64,000 nucleotides of DNA from Metasolibacillus fluoroglycofenilyticus. Its GTDB lineage: Bacteria > Bacillota > Bacilli > Bacillales_A > Planococcaceae. Below, in pieces: positions 28,648 to 37,424 of the stretch. Each line of letters begins with the position of its first letter. Positions within the stretch are counted from its first letter, which is position 1. Position numbers and translations under genes: made by a program. The notes under the pieces are model-generated. The model did not search any database and was not told the origin of the DNA. It worked only from the letters and a program-made list of their open reading frames with translations. The stretch spans positions 1,457,487 through 1,521,486 of the forward strand of contig NZ_PYWK01000001.1 of NCBI RefSeq assembly GCF_003049645.1, in the 5' to 3' direction.

Positions 28648-29202
28648 TTAATTGTTATGATATATTAATTGTACAACGCCAGATGAAAATGTTCTTGTGT
28701 TAACAAGCTTTAAATTTATTTTTTCTGTAACATTTGTGAATAATGGCTTACCTTCCCCTAAAACAACAGGATGAATGGATAATCGAAATTCATCTATAAG
28801 CCCTAAATCAATGAATGCTGTAATGAGACTTGCTCCACCATAGAGCCAAATATTTTTGCCAGTTTTCTTTTTTAATGCCTGCATTTCCTCGGCAATATTT
28901 TCTTGAATAAAAACAGCTTTGCTATGGTCTTGTTGTTTCGTTTTTGAAAAAACGTATTTTTCTTTACTATGAACAAGTGCCCAAAATTGCTTCTCTTCAT
29001 CATCATTTGTATCAGGCGTATAGTGTCCCCACAAATCATAGCTTTTTCTACCATACAAAATTGTGTCGATATTGCTTAAAAAGTGTGAGAACTCCATATC
29101 GGAATCCATAATACACCAATCTATTTCTCCATTTTTTCCTTCAATGAAGCCATCTAATGTGATTGCTAAATCTAAAATAATTTTTCTTTCATTGTTTTGC
29201 AT
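28648..29202 (-). CDS. Dihydrofolate reductase family protein (RibD C-terminal type)
   Basis: A 184-residue protein with the RibD_C/DHFR-like fold: ILDLAITLDGFIEGKNGEIDW near the start, LYGRKSYDLW near 55, and NIWLYGGASLITAFIDLGLIDE near 115-136, ending with a beta strand-rich tail. It resembles B. subtilis YwjB/YyaP, NADPH-dependent reductases of unknown substrate. The ATG at 29202 has GAGAAAGG upstream; the frame open to 29295 is not used. Confidence 0.85.
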   Translation of the reverse strand: MQNNERKIILDLAITLDGFIEGKNGEIDWCIMDSDMEFSHFLSNIDTILYGRKSYDLWGHYTPDTNDDEEKQFWALVHSKEKYVFSKTKQQDHSKAVFIQENIAEEMQALKKKTGKNIWLYGGASLITAFIDLGLIDEFRLSIHPVVLGEGKPLFTNVTEKINLKLVNTRTFSSGVVQLIYHNN

Positions 29203-29336
29203 GACCTTTCTCCTTTCGTTTTGCAGTGAAGGGTTTGATTTTACCATTGTGAAGCGAAAGAAACAATTTAGTAAACTGAGCTTTCCTGCATACAATTTGT
29301 CGGTTTTTGCGTAAAATAGAACACGGGGGTGGGTGA

Positions 29337-31115
29337 ATGGAGCGCATTTTACGCGTAATTCGACTTGTTTTTCGCAATATTTATACGTACCGAGTAGATT
29401 ATATCCGGGTCTTTTTAGGGATTCGGCTATTTCAATTACTCATTGCATTGCCGTCGATTTCACTGCTGTTGACTGCAACATTGCATCTTTTAAGTATAGA
29501 TAGTATTACAGAGGAAAATATTATCCAGCTATTTGCTCATCCATTATTTTTATTTGTCATAGCACTAATGATTTTAATTGTTTTATTGTTTATTTATTAT
29601 GAAATGGGTTTGCTTATTTTGCTTGCCTACCATCAGCAAAGAGGAATACCGTATACATTACGGCAGCTATGGCGTCGATTAAACAAAAAGGTTGTTTATT
29701 TTATTAGCTTTGAAACAGGCTTACTATTTCTATATGTGGTACTCGTCATGCCACTCATTTCTTCTATACTACCATCTACGATTACACAAAGTTTAAGTAT
29801 CCCAGATTTTATCGTGGATGAATTAATGACATCTTCACAGGGGCGGCTTTTATATATAATTGGAATCGCATTATTATTTTTAATTAGTTTGCGCTTTATT
29901 TTGACGATGCCGTATTTTACAGTATATCAATGGACAACAATTTTACAGGCTGTAAAATTAAGCTGGCAATTTTCGCAACGCAGATTGGTTGAACTTGTCG
30001 GCATGCTCGGGTTGATACTTATAATGCATTTAAGCTTAACTGTTATTTTATTAGGGTTAACCTTTGTACCTTTATTTGTTATTGAGCGATTAATCCCAGA
30101 CCTGGCACTTGTCACAGCCGCCTTTACATTAACTTTTGCACAGGGCTTACTATTGCTTTTATTTACTTTATTACAAGCGCTTTTTTCACAGCTCGTTGTT
30201 GTCGTTGGCTTTCGTCTAACACATGATAAACCAGTGGCGCTGCATAACGAATCATTTCGTGAAACGATTATGCATTGGACGATTGTTTGTACTATTTTTG
30301 TTTATTTTTTAATGAGTGGTGTGCAAGTAATTAATTTAGAAAAAACACTCTACGAGCCAGAGACAAAGGTTATTGCGCATCGGGGCTTTATGGAGCAGGG
30401 TGTGGAAAATACAATGAGTTCCCTTATTGCATCTGTGGAAGCAGGGGCAGATATAGTGGAAATTGATATACAGCAAACAAAGGATGGAAAGTTTGTCGTT
30501 TTTCATGACCCTACATTGATGAGAATGGCTGGTCGGAAGGAAGCAGTATACCAAATGGCGTTAGATGAGCTAACGAATACGACTGTAAGAGCGGGTAAAT
30601 TGCGTGATAAAATTCCCTCTTTAGAAGAAATGTTGCAAAAAAGTGAGGAGCTTAATATTCAATTATTAATTGAAATAAAGCCACATGGACATGAGACAGA
30701 TGATTATTTACAGCAGTTCATTGAGCTCCTTTTATATTATGACGCATTGGAAAAGCATTATGTCCAATCAATTGATAGCGCGGTTATTTGGAGATTAAAC
30801 GAATTAGAGCCACGCTTAAAAGTGGGGCTTGTCTTTGCGCTTTATATTGGAAAATTCCCGCCTGTAAAAGCAGATTTTATTGCATTACAGCAGGATGTGG
30901 CATCAGGTCGCATGATTGAGCAAGTTAAGCGTAATGAAATGGAATTGTTTATTTGGACAGTTAATGCTGAGCGTGATATTCAATATTTTTTAGAGCATGG
31001 TGTTGATGGAATCATTACAAATCATCCAGATAAAGCAAAAAATAGCCGTACAATGCTAAGTAACGAAACATATTTTTTAAAACGAATTTATAATAAATTA
31101 ACGATATTATTTTAA
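29337..31115 (+). CDS. Membrane glycerophosphodiester phosphodiesterase
   Basis: A 592-residue fusion: an N-terminal multi-helix membrane domain (residues 1-330, about seven to eight helices, GPDPase_memb type) and a C-terminal GDPD TIM-barrel (from about 338). The GDPD active site is plain: IAHRGFMEQGVENT (catalytic H and R), VEIDIQQTKDG (metal-binding E and D), FHDPTLMR (second H). It would release glycerol-3-phosphate from phospholipid head groups or lipoteichoic acid at the membrane. The two genes after it follow within ten to fourteen bases, suggesting an operon. Confidence 0.92.
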   Translation: MERILRVIRLVFRNIYTYRVDYIRVFLGIRLFQLLIALPSISLLLTATLHLLSIDSITEENIIQLFAHPLFLFVIALMILIVLLFIYYEMGLLILLAYHQQRGIPYTLRQLWRRLNKKVVYFISFETGLLFLYVVLVMPLISSILPSTITQSLSIPDFIVDELMTSSQGRLLYIIGIALLFLISLRFILTMPYFTVYQWTTILQAVKLSWQFSQRRLVELVGMLGLILIMHLSLTVILLGLTFVPLFVIERLIPDLALVTAAFTLTFAQGLLLLLFTLLQALFSQLVVVVGFRLTHDKPVALHNESFRETIMHWTIVCTIFVYFLMSGVQVINLEKTLYEPETKVIAHRGFMEQGVENTMSSLIASVEAGADIVEIDIQQTKDGKFVVFHDPTLMRMAGRKEAVYQMALDELTNTTVRAGKLRDKIPSLEEMLQKSEELNIQLLIEIKPHGHETDDYLQQFIELLLYYDALEKHYVQSIDSAVIWRLNELEPRLKVGLVFALYIGKFPPVKADFIALQQDVASGRMIEQVKRNEMELFIWTVNAERDIQYFLEHGVDGIITNHPDKAKNSRTMLSNETYFLKRIYNKLTILF

Positions 31116-31125
31116 GGAGCTTACA

Positions 31126-31656
31126 ATGAATCAATATATGTACCAATTATCAGGAAATATTGCATCGACAGAAAAAAATCCGATAGTTAGCGCAAATGGT
31201 GAGCAAGTAGCTTATGTCGCACGCATCTATAGCAACCGATTAAAGCGATTACTGGATGGCTATTTTGATTATCGTTATTTTTTAACGTATGAAATCATCG
31301 ATTTAAGCGGCAATGTAACATTTCGTATTTCCAAAAAATTTCGCCGTGGTAAACTATGGTTTGAGGCGTTTTCTTATAGTAAGCAGGAACGTTATACAAT
31401 AACGTACGAAAATTGGCGTGTTGGTCTGCCAGAGCTAGCTATTCATTGGCCCGGTGGCATAATGAAAATTGATAAGCAAATGGAAGGTTGGTCGACCTTT
31501 ACAGTAAATGACGAGATTATTGCCCGCTGGCAGGCAGTCTATGTAGAAGCAGAGGACGTTTTTCAAGTAGTGCTGCAAATTGAGCCAGATAGTCCTGTGC
31601 AGCAGATGGATTTTTTTGTCGCAATTAGCCAAGCCGCATTATTTATAGGTTCTTAA
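31126..31656 (+). CDS. Hypothetical protein, LURP-one/tubby-like pattern
   Basis: A 176-residue soluble protein rich in beta strands (ARIYSNRLKR, YEIIDLSGNVTFRISKKF, EAFSYSKQERYTITYENW, IMKIDKQ). The alternation of short strands with R/K resembles tubby C-terminal/LURP-one barrels that bind membranes in other bacteria, but this is only a pattern match. AAGGAG lies upstream of the ATG. It follows the GDPD gene by ten bases and probably shares its transcript. Confidence 0.65.
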   Translation: MNQYMYQLSGNIASTEKNPIVSANGEQVAYVARIYSNRLKRLLDGYFDYRYFLTYEIIDLSGNVTFRISKKFRRGKLWFEAFSYSKQERYTITYENWRVGLPELAIHWPGGIMKIDKQMEGWSTFTVNDEIIARWQAVYVEAEDVFQVVLQIEPDSPVQQMDFFVAISQAALFIGS

Positions 31657-31669
31657 GGAGAGAGAAGAA

Positions 31670-31870
31670 ATGAATGTTATTTTTGCATTAACAGCAACAG
31701 GGGAACAGCTTTTAGAAACGGTATCAACAGATGTTGCAGGGCTCTTAGCAGCCGTTCAAGGAGAGAGCGTAACATTTCCCTCCGGTAGCTATCAGTATGA
31801 TTTTCATGCATTAGACCATTATGAGGAGGGGGGTGCATATCGTCAGGAGCTTGTGATTTATCTAAAATGA
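31670..31870 (+). CDS. Small hypothetical protein
   Basis: A 66-residue acidic protein with no motif I recognise. It is real by position: AAGGAGAGAG ribosome binding site, 13 bases after the previous stop, and codon use like its neighbours. The following frame begins directly at its stop, but the actual next start is about 110 bases on. Confidence 0.6.
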   Translation: MNVIFALTATGEQLLETVSTDVAGLLAAVQGESVTFPSGSYQYDFHALDHYEEGGAYRQELVIYLK

Positions 31871-31981
31871 GTGCCAGGCACGCACACAATTTCCACACAA
31901 TTTAGGCGAAGCCCACTGTCACGAGGCAGGCATTTGACATATGGTAAGTGTACAGATGCTTTTGCGCGGGAGGAGAGGGGT

Positions 31982-32407
31982 GTGTTGGACGAACAACAAA
32001 ATTGTTTATGTGACGTGCTAAAGGAAATATTGCATTTTCAAAATTTAATCGAGCATACTTGGACAAAGCATTTTAATTATTTATTATTGAAAATTGTCGG
32101 TAGCGATACAATTCCAATTGCGCTATTGACGAGGCGAGGTACGCATTTGCAGCTAACGGATTATGAAAGTGGCTTTACGACCTGTTATTTTCGCATCGAA
32201 AATATTGATGTTTCAAATAACCTATTAACTGTTTCTTTTTTATGCCCAATGTCAATAGAGGGCGAGCCGATTATGCGGGCTGAAGAAATGGTCACGCTAA
32301 AAAAGACGAACAGGGAAGCAACGATTAATATTGCGACACTTTCAGGTGTTCAGCTTTTTTCTACTTCATTGTTAAGTGCGAATATTTTCGTTGAATCAAA
32401 GTGGTGA
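31982..32407 (+). CDS. CotZ/CotY-family spore coat protein
   Basis: About 141 residues. The pattern CLCDVLKEILHFQN at the start, LLKIVGSDTIPIALLTRRG in the middle, FRIENIDVSNNLLTVSFLC, and VTLKKTNREATINIATLSG at the end follows the CotY/CotZ/ExsY coat family, though it has far fewer cysteines than CotY or CotZ. These proteins form the crust or outermost layer of the spore. GTG 31982 (or TTG 31985) is chosen because AGGAGAGGGG stands before it; the frame open from 31871 contains a GTGCCAGGCAC palindrome and is probably untranslated. Probably expressed in the mother cell late in sporulation. Confidence 0.7.
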   Translation: MLDEQQNCLCDVLKEILHFQNLIEHTWTKHFNYLLLKIVGSDTIPIALLTRRGTHLQLTDYESGFTTCYFRIENIDVSNNLLTVSFLCPMSIEGEPIMRAEEMVTLKKTNREATINIATLSGVQLFSTSLLSANIFVESKW

Positions 32408-32647
32408 TAATTACTTGAAAAGCCGAAAATCAACTCTATCTATTCGCTTTAATTTAAAAGCAAAGACGTTGTATCCTACGTTTTCACTCCTTTAAAAGAG
32501 GATAACCACCTTAACGCAATAACAAAATAACAAGGTGTCTGAAAAATGGTACGCTAAGCATGTTTTCTGTGTAGAGTAATCGCAGAATCATGCTTTTTAG
32601 CAATTAAGGTGAAAAGTATTTTGATAATTAAAGATTAGAACAACATC
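32408..32647. other. Gene-free stretch before mobile repeat
   Basis: About 240 bases with no gene and no trace of the 5' part of the sigma-factor gene whose tail lies at 32893. A weak hairpin (AAGCATG...CATGCTTT, about 32555-32605) is present. Confidence 0.5.
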
Positions 32648-32893
32648 AGGCGTGTTGATTATGAAAATATTAGATATGGATGCGTGTGTTTAAGGTAGAG
32701 AATGCACTGTTAATAAAGGGTTTACTTGTTGTTTGGAGTGAAGGGGGCGAGTGCTCCTGTGATTACTCGTCGCAAAGCAAAGCCTTCCAGCAGGACAAAG
32801 TGAAGGGAGGCTAAAATCGCCGCGTCCCCCCGCAACGGAAATCAACAAATTTCCTAGGCTCTTTTTGTAAAATAAAGGCTAATCAACACACCT
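32648..32893 (+). mobile_element. Non-coding element with terminal inverted repeats, joined to a sigma-factor fragment
   Basis: AGGCGTGTTGATTA (32648-32661) and TAATCAACACACCT (32880-32893) are 14-bp inverted ends with one mismatch, bounding 246 bases without a gene. Inside is GCTCCTGTGATTACTCGTCGCA, the complement of the GCGACGAGTAACCGCAGGAGC motif seen at 12859 and 46177. The right end matches 3093-3118. The sigma fragment starts at its right border. Confidence 0.65.
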
Positions 32894-33021
32894 GCTATTT
32901 TTATTATTTTGAGGAGTACTCGTTAAAGGAGATTGCTGTAATTTTTCCAGATAATGAAAATACAGTAAAAACCAGGATGCGTAAAGGTAAGGCATTACTT
33001 AAAAAAGATTGGAAGCGTTAA
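32893..33021 (+). pseudogene. C-terminal fragment of an ECF sigma factor
   Basis: Forty-two codons in frame up to TAA at 33019: YYFEEYSLKEIA, then IFPDNENTVKTRMRKGKALL, which is sigma region 4 with its helix-turn-helix. The N-terminal region 2 is missing; the mobile element ends where the fragment begins. The gene cannot be functional as it stands. Confidence 0.75.
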
Positions 33022-33022
33022 A

Positions 33023-33391
33023 ATGGACGAGCGATTAAAAAATTTAAAGCGGGCAATGAAAAAGAATATATTTGCTGATTTGCATTTCAATGAGGAGCAT
33101 CGTGTAACAATTCACAATAAAATATAGACAAATATTGAGAAGGAATTTTTTACTCTTTTAACAGAGCGTAAAACAGCGACGGAGCTCATTCAGCTTTTAC
33201 ACGTAAAAGGAGTGAAAAGCATATGGCAAAATGAAGGTATCGTTTTTATTAAGCTACATCAAGCAGAGTTAGAGGGTGATGCGGATAGTATTTGGAATGA
33301 GCAAGATGAAAAATCCTATAACTCTACAAAAAAGAGGCTGCAAAAATATGGAGTGGCGATGCAATCAATTTTAGAAGAATTTATTGCGTGA
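33023..33391 (+). pseudogene. PadR-like/anti-sigma-type protein with one nonsense codon
   Basis: A 122-codon frame from ATG 33023 to TGA 33389, intact except for TAG at 33125-33127. The first 34 residues (DERLKNLKRAMKK...LHFNEEHR) look like an anti-sigma-type start; the rest (LLTERKTATELIQLLHVKG, then NEGIVFIKLHQAELEG) is a PadR-like winged helix. It follows the sigma fragment by one base, the order seen in cereus-group-like sigma/PadR/FtsW clusters (from memory). Read-through or loss cannot be told apart by sequence, but the truncated neighbours favour loss. Confidence 0.7.
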
Positions 33392-33402
33392 GGTGAGCGT
33401 AA

Positions 33403-33624
33403 ATGAATCTTAGTCGATTTTTACGGCAGGTCACATCCTTTATCCACTCAAGGCTGCAAAACAGCATGTTGGATAATAAGAAGGCGGAAAGGCTTGCAAA
33501 ACATCATATAGGTAACCCTCTAACACTTGGAAGGGAGCTTGGTCAGGTACATAAGCCGAAAATGGATTGGCTTATGCTTGGGCTTGGTATTTATCGTAGA
33601 AAATCGTATATTTTTTGCAGTTAA
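33403..33624 (+). pseudogene. N-terminal remnant of an FtsW/RodA-like protein
   Basis: Seventy-three codons. RFLRQVTSFIHSRLQNSML, then AERLAKHHIGNPLTLGREL and HKPKMDWLMLGLGIY match the cytoplasmic N-terminal segment that precedes the first membrane helix in FtsW-like proteins linked to PadR/sigma operons (identified from memory). The frame ends where ten membrane helices should follow. It is the third broken gene in a row. Confidence 0.55.
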
Positions 33625-33773
33625 ACGAAGGGGCTATTCCAACCTAACTGCTTAATAGGGTTAATTTACTTTGGTGAAAACAGCTATGTTTTCTATGTCG
33701 TTTAAGCTTCTGTCCTTACTATTTTAGTTTTACTTGAATCTAATAAATAGAGATAGTAGAAGGAGGGATATTT

Positions 33774-35990
33774 TTGACGACGATTGGCATGCTACACCAT
33801 CGGAAAGACCCAACAACGGTGTTAAAATCATATGCCTTTGCTGCTGTGGCAAAGGTAGAAGGTGTTGACTTTTTTTATTTCACACCGAAAAGCGTTAATT
33901 TTACGAGGAAAACTATATTGGCCCAAGTGTATGAAAATGGCGCATGGTATGAAAAGGAATGCCCTTTTCCAGACGTTATTTACAATGCAGGAAGCCCAGA
34001 AAAACTTGCTGTGTCAAAGGATATAATAGGGAAGCTGCGCAAGGAAATTCCTTTTACAACGAATTCTATCGGCAATAAGTGGAATGTGGCAAAGCGTTTA
34101 CTTGCGTATAAGGATTTTGCTAAATACATTATCCCAACAGAAATTATTCAGAAGACGGAAACTGTTCATCAGCATTTGGCGAAATATCCGACTATTGCTT
34201 TTAAGCCAATAGATGGGCGTAAAGGAAAGGGAATTTATTTCATTTCAAAAGAAGGTACGAGTTACACAGTTAAACATAATAGTACAGTAACGAAATATAC
34301 AAAAACACAGCTTGATGCATTATTAGCACAACAGCTAGCAACAGGCACATTTATTGTTCAGCCTTATATCCGCTCAGTTACAAAATCAGGCTTAGTGTTT
34401 GATTTTCGCTTGCATGTCCAAAAAAATGGGGATGGCAATTGGGTAGTGACAACGGTTTATCCACGCGTAGCTCCGGCAGGTAGTTTAATTCCTAACATTA
34501 ATAATGGCGGCTATACAAATTATTTAGAGCCTTTTTTACAGCAGGAGTTTGCGGAGCAAGCCTATGATTTAAAGCGTACATTAGAGCATTTTTCATTATC
34601 GCTAGCCAGACACTTAGAGCACATTCAAATACAGGAGTTTGGTGAACTCATCGATGAAATTGGGGTCGATGTCGGTTTAGACCAAAATATGAGGCTTTGG
34701 ATTTATGAAGTGAATTGGCGTCCCGGCTGTCCACCAACGTTTTATTTAGAGCTTGATGTTGTGAAAAATACGATTCGTTATGCTAAATATTTAGCGGACA
34801 ACAAGCAAGTTTTAGCAAAGGCAAGACAGGCGAAGCGGGTGCATAAAGCACAGCAACAGGAGCAATTAGTGACAAAGCCAATTGCAAAATCGCAGGTGCG
34901 TCCTAGCGATATGCCGATTATTGCGATTACAGGGAGTGCAGGTAAAACAACAACAAAGGCATTCCTATCCTCTATTTTACGAACAAAATGGTCGACCTTT
35001 GAATCAAAGGATTATTGGAATACGACAGAGCATACAAAAAAGCACGCAATGGAGCTAGCGAATGGCTATGAGGCAGCCGTTTTAGAGTATGGAATGGCGT
35101 ACAAAGGTGTTATTACTGAGCATTGTCGCATACTTAAGCCTACAATGAGTATTGTAACAAATGTCGGCTTAGCGCATGTCGGGAATTTTGATGGCGATGT
35201 AAAGCAAGTGGCACTCGCTAAATCCGAATTAATTCAAGGAATGGATCAGCATGGGGTGCTCGTTATTAATAAAGATGATTTCAATTCTAACTATTTAACA
35301 CTAAAGCAATTTAAAGGAAAAATAATAACTGTAGGCATTCATTCTGATGCGGATTATAGGGCGTATAATGTGCGCTATAAAGAGGATGGCATGACGTTTA
35401 AAATCAAGCTACGCGGTAAGGAAATCTCACTCTTTATTCCAATTTTAGGGGAGCACCATGTATACAATGCATTGAATGCTATTGCACTTGCTGATTATTT
35501 ACAGTTTAGCCCTCAGGAAATTAAGCAAGGCTTAGTCTTCAAAAAGCCACCTCGCCGCTTGACACTTTATCATTGCAAGCGGGCGATTACGCTTATTGAT
35601 GATACGGTGCACTCGCACCCACAAGGGGTAAAGGCAGCAATTGATGTATTGTCGTCCATTGCAAAACGTCGAAAAGTTGCCATTATTGGTCAAATGCGAG
35701 AGCTTGGTGATTTGCGAGAGGCGGAGTATAAAAAGGTGGGAGAATATATAACAGAGCAAGGCATCGATATTTTTATTACGTATGGCTTCCGCACGGAGGA
35801 AATGAATGCAGCGGCGAAGGCAAAAGGCTTTAATCCCAAAAATATGTATCATTTTACAAACAAAGAGCAGTTACATGATTTGTTAGAAAAAATTATTAAG
35901 CAAGGTGACACAATCCTCATTAAAGGGGCTAGTAAAACAAATATGTTTGAAACCGTCAAGTTTTTAGCGGATTTATACGAGGGGAAATAG
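33774..35990 (+). CDS. Fusion of YheC/YheD-type ATP-grasp and Mur ligase domains
   Basis: A 738-residue two-enzyme protein. Residues 1-345 are a YheC/YheD ATP-grasp module (FKPIDGRKGKGIYF near 145, FVQPYIRS near 198, final metal-binding WIYEVNWRPG near 317). Residues about 380-738 are a Mur ligase: P-loop GSAGKTTTK near 387-395, EYGMAYKGVITEHC, TNVGLAHVGNF, the carbamylated-lysine site LAKSEL, LIDDTVHSHPQG near 607, GQMRELGD and LIKGASKTNMFE. No UDP-sugar-binding MurF N-terminal domain is present; the ATP-grasp replaces it. The order equals that of cyanophycin synthetase. TTG start with GGAGGG upstream. Both modules form amide bonds, so it probably builds a peptide or modifies one; the substrates are unknown. 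Confidence 0.88.
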   Translation: MTTIGMLHHRKDPTTVLKSYAFAAVAKVEGVDFFYFTPKSVNFTRKTILAQVYENGAWYEKECPFPDVIYNAGSPEKLAVSKDIIGKLRKEIPFTTNSIGNKWNVAKRLLAYKDFAKYIIPTEIIQKTETVHQHLAKYPTIAFKPIDGRKGKGIYFISKEGTSYTVKHNSTVTKYTKTQLDALLAQQLATGTFIVQPYIRSVTKSGLVFDFRLHVQKNGDGNWVVTTVYPRVAPAGSLIPNINNGGYTNYLEPFLQQEFAEQAYDLKRTLEHFSLSLARHLEHIQIQEFGELIDEIGVDVGLDQNMRLWIYEVNWRPGCPPTFYLELDVVKNTIRYAKYLADNKQVLAKARQAKRVHKAQQQEQLVTKPIAKSQVRPSDMPIIAITGSAGKTTTKAFLSSILRTKWSTFESKDYWNTTEHTKKHAMELANGYEAAVLEYGMAYKGVITEHCRILKPTMSIVTNVGLAHVGNFDGDVKQVALAKSELIQGMDQHGVLVINKDDFNSNYLTLKQFKGKIITVGIHSDADYRAYNVRYKEDGMTFKIKLRGKEISLFIPILGEHHVYNALNAIALADYLQFSPQEIKQGLVFKKPPRRLTLYHCKRAITLIDDTVHSHPQGVKAAIDVLSSIAKRRKVAIIGQMRELGDLREAEYKKVGEYITEQGIDIFITYGFRTEEMNAAAKAKGFNPKNMYHFTNKEQLHDLLEKIIKQGDTILIKGASKTNMFETVKFLADLYEGK

Positions 35991-36008
35991 GAAATCGCAG
36001 ATAACTAA

Positions 36009-36047
36009 ACAAACAGCATCTCCGGCCAAAGGAGATGCTGTTTGTTT
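36009..36047. terminator. Bidirectional terminator between fusion gene and ATP-grasp gene
   Basis: A perfect 15-bp stem ACAAACAGCATCTCC / GGAGATGCTGTTTGT with a GGCCAAA loop, between convergent genes. Confidence 0.9.
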
Positions 36048-37257
36048 ATTGTATGCTTTTCAAATGGAAATGAATTTTTTTAGCGGCGGAATAGGCATTT
36101 CTTTTTGCTTCGTGCTTAGTACGACCTGTTGCGATGACATAGGCATAACGATGCCCCATGGAAAGTGGTGGGATTAAAACGGTTCCTCTCCGTGGCTTAA
36201 TATAGACGTCGACAACACCCGGGCTGCTTTTGGCTTTATTTCGACCTGTTACTCTTTCTAGTACACCTTTGCGTTCAACAACTAAGTATTTCGTATAGAC
36301 GAAGTGATGATGAAGTGGCTCAATATTAGGCTTTTCACCTATTAAAAGCTTTAAGGTCTCCTGTACTAAACTAAAACCGAAGGCTGCTTGTAGCATATGG
36401 TTCATCGCACCGCCTGAAATGCGTGGGTTAATTTCAATCAGCTTCCAACCAGCTTTTGTATGGCGTAGTTCCAAATGCATCGCACCGTTCTTTAACTGAA
36501 AGGCAGTTGTGATTGACTCGACAATGTTTTGCAAATCTTCCTGCATTTTCGCTGGGATATGAGCAAGCACGGTATAGCCTGTAATGATAAAACGTTTGCC
36601 TTGTGTAATATCTTGTTCAATAACCGCAATTAAATGTGGCTGACCATTATGAATAATTGTTTCGACTAAATATTGGGGGCCATCGATATATTCTTCAATC
36701 ATAATTGTGTCCTTCGGATATTTTTCTTGCAGCGCTGTGATGTGCTGATTTAATTGCTTTTTGTTTAGTGCGTAAAGAACATCCTTCGAACCAGTCGATT
36801 TGGGGGATTTGACGATAAGAGGGAAGCTCATTTTAGGAAGCTCACTCACATTATCTGCCTGTAATATTGTAAATTTCGGTGTAAATTCGAACTTTTGTAA
36901 GTACTGTCTTGTCGCCTCTTTGTTTTCCATCGTTGCAATCGCTTCCGATTGCGCATAGTTTTGACAAAATTCATCGCATAATAGAGAGGCTGTGTGCACG
37001 TAAGGGTCTGTAAAGCTGACGATGCTAATAATCGTTAGCTGGGTTTGCTGTAAAGTGAGTATCGCCTTTCTCATGGCATTCATATTTGTGATATCGACTA
37101 ACACCATTTTATGCACATCAGCATATTCCTTTCTTTGCAGGAATTGCTTTTCATTATTTGTAAAAAGAACGGTAAAATAGCCGAGACTTTCAGCAGCTTT
37201 AATTGCTTCACGACTCGAGCCACTTTTGTTTGTTCCAATAAAAACAATCGTTTTCAC
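36046..37257 (-). CDS. ATP-grasp ligase, L-amino-acid-ligase-like
   Basis: A 403-residue ATP-grasp enzyme. A pre-ATP-grasp Rossmann domain (IVFIGTNKSGSSREAI) occupies residues 1-100; the ATP-grasp shows FPLIVKSPKSTGSKDV (glycine-rich loop), MIEEYIDGPQYLVE and the metal-binding LIEINPRISGGAMNHM. This combination is that of dipeptide-forming L-amino-acid ligases (BacD/YwfE group) and carbamoyl-phosphate-synthase-like ligases. GTG 37257 is favoured as start (AGGAG seven bases upstream); ATG 37272 is possible. It is convergent with the fusion gene and divergent from the tandem MurF-like genes, within one compact cluster. Confidence 0.85.
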   Translation of the reverse strand: MKTIVFIGTNKSGSSREAIKAAESLGYFTVLFTNNEKQFLQRKEYADVHKMVLVDITNMNAMRKAILTLQQTQLTIISIVSFTDPYVHTASLLCDEFCQNYAQSEAIATMENKEATRQYLQKFEFTPKFTILQADNVSELPKMSFPLIVKSPKSTGSKDVLYALNKKQLNQHITALQEKYPKDTIMIEEYIDGPQYLVETIIHNGQPHLIAVIEQDITQGKRFIITGYTVLAHIPAKMQEDLQNIVESITTAFQLKNGAMHLELRHTKAGWKLIEINPRISGGAMNHMLQAAFGFSLVQETLKLLIGEKPNIEPLHHHFVYTKYLVVERKGVLERVTGRNKAKSSPGVVDVYIKPRRGTVLIPPLSMGHRYAYVIATGRTKHEAKRNAYSAAKKIHFHLKSIQ

Positions 37258-37424
37258 ATCATCACTCCTCATTTTAGCTATATACGATTTCTATCTTTCT
37301 ATATGTATGAGCATAATAGGGCTTCATATAGTTGACTATCACGTGCGACTTATAAAAATAAGAGAACATTCATCCAAATGTGTTTGTCTTGCTGGCATAT
37401 GCTACTAGCAGAAGGGGGGAGTGT

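Noticed and set aside
31871..31981. N-terminal extension of the CotZ-like gene
   Set aside because: The stretch has a GTGCCAGGCAC palindrome and no ribosome binding site at its first GTG; a strong site stands before 31982.
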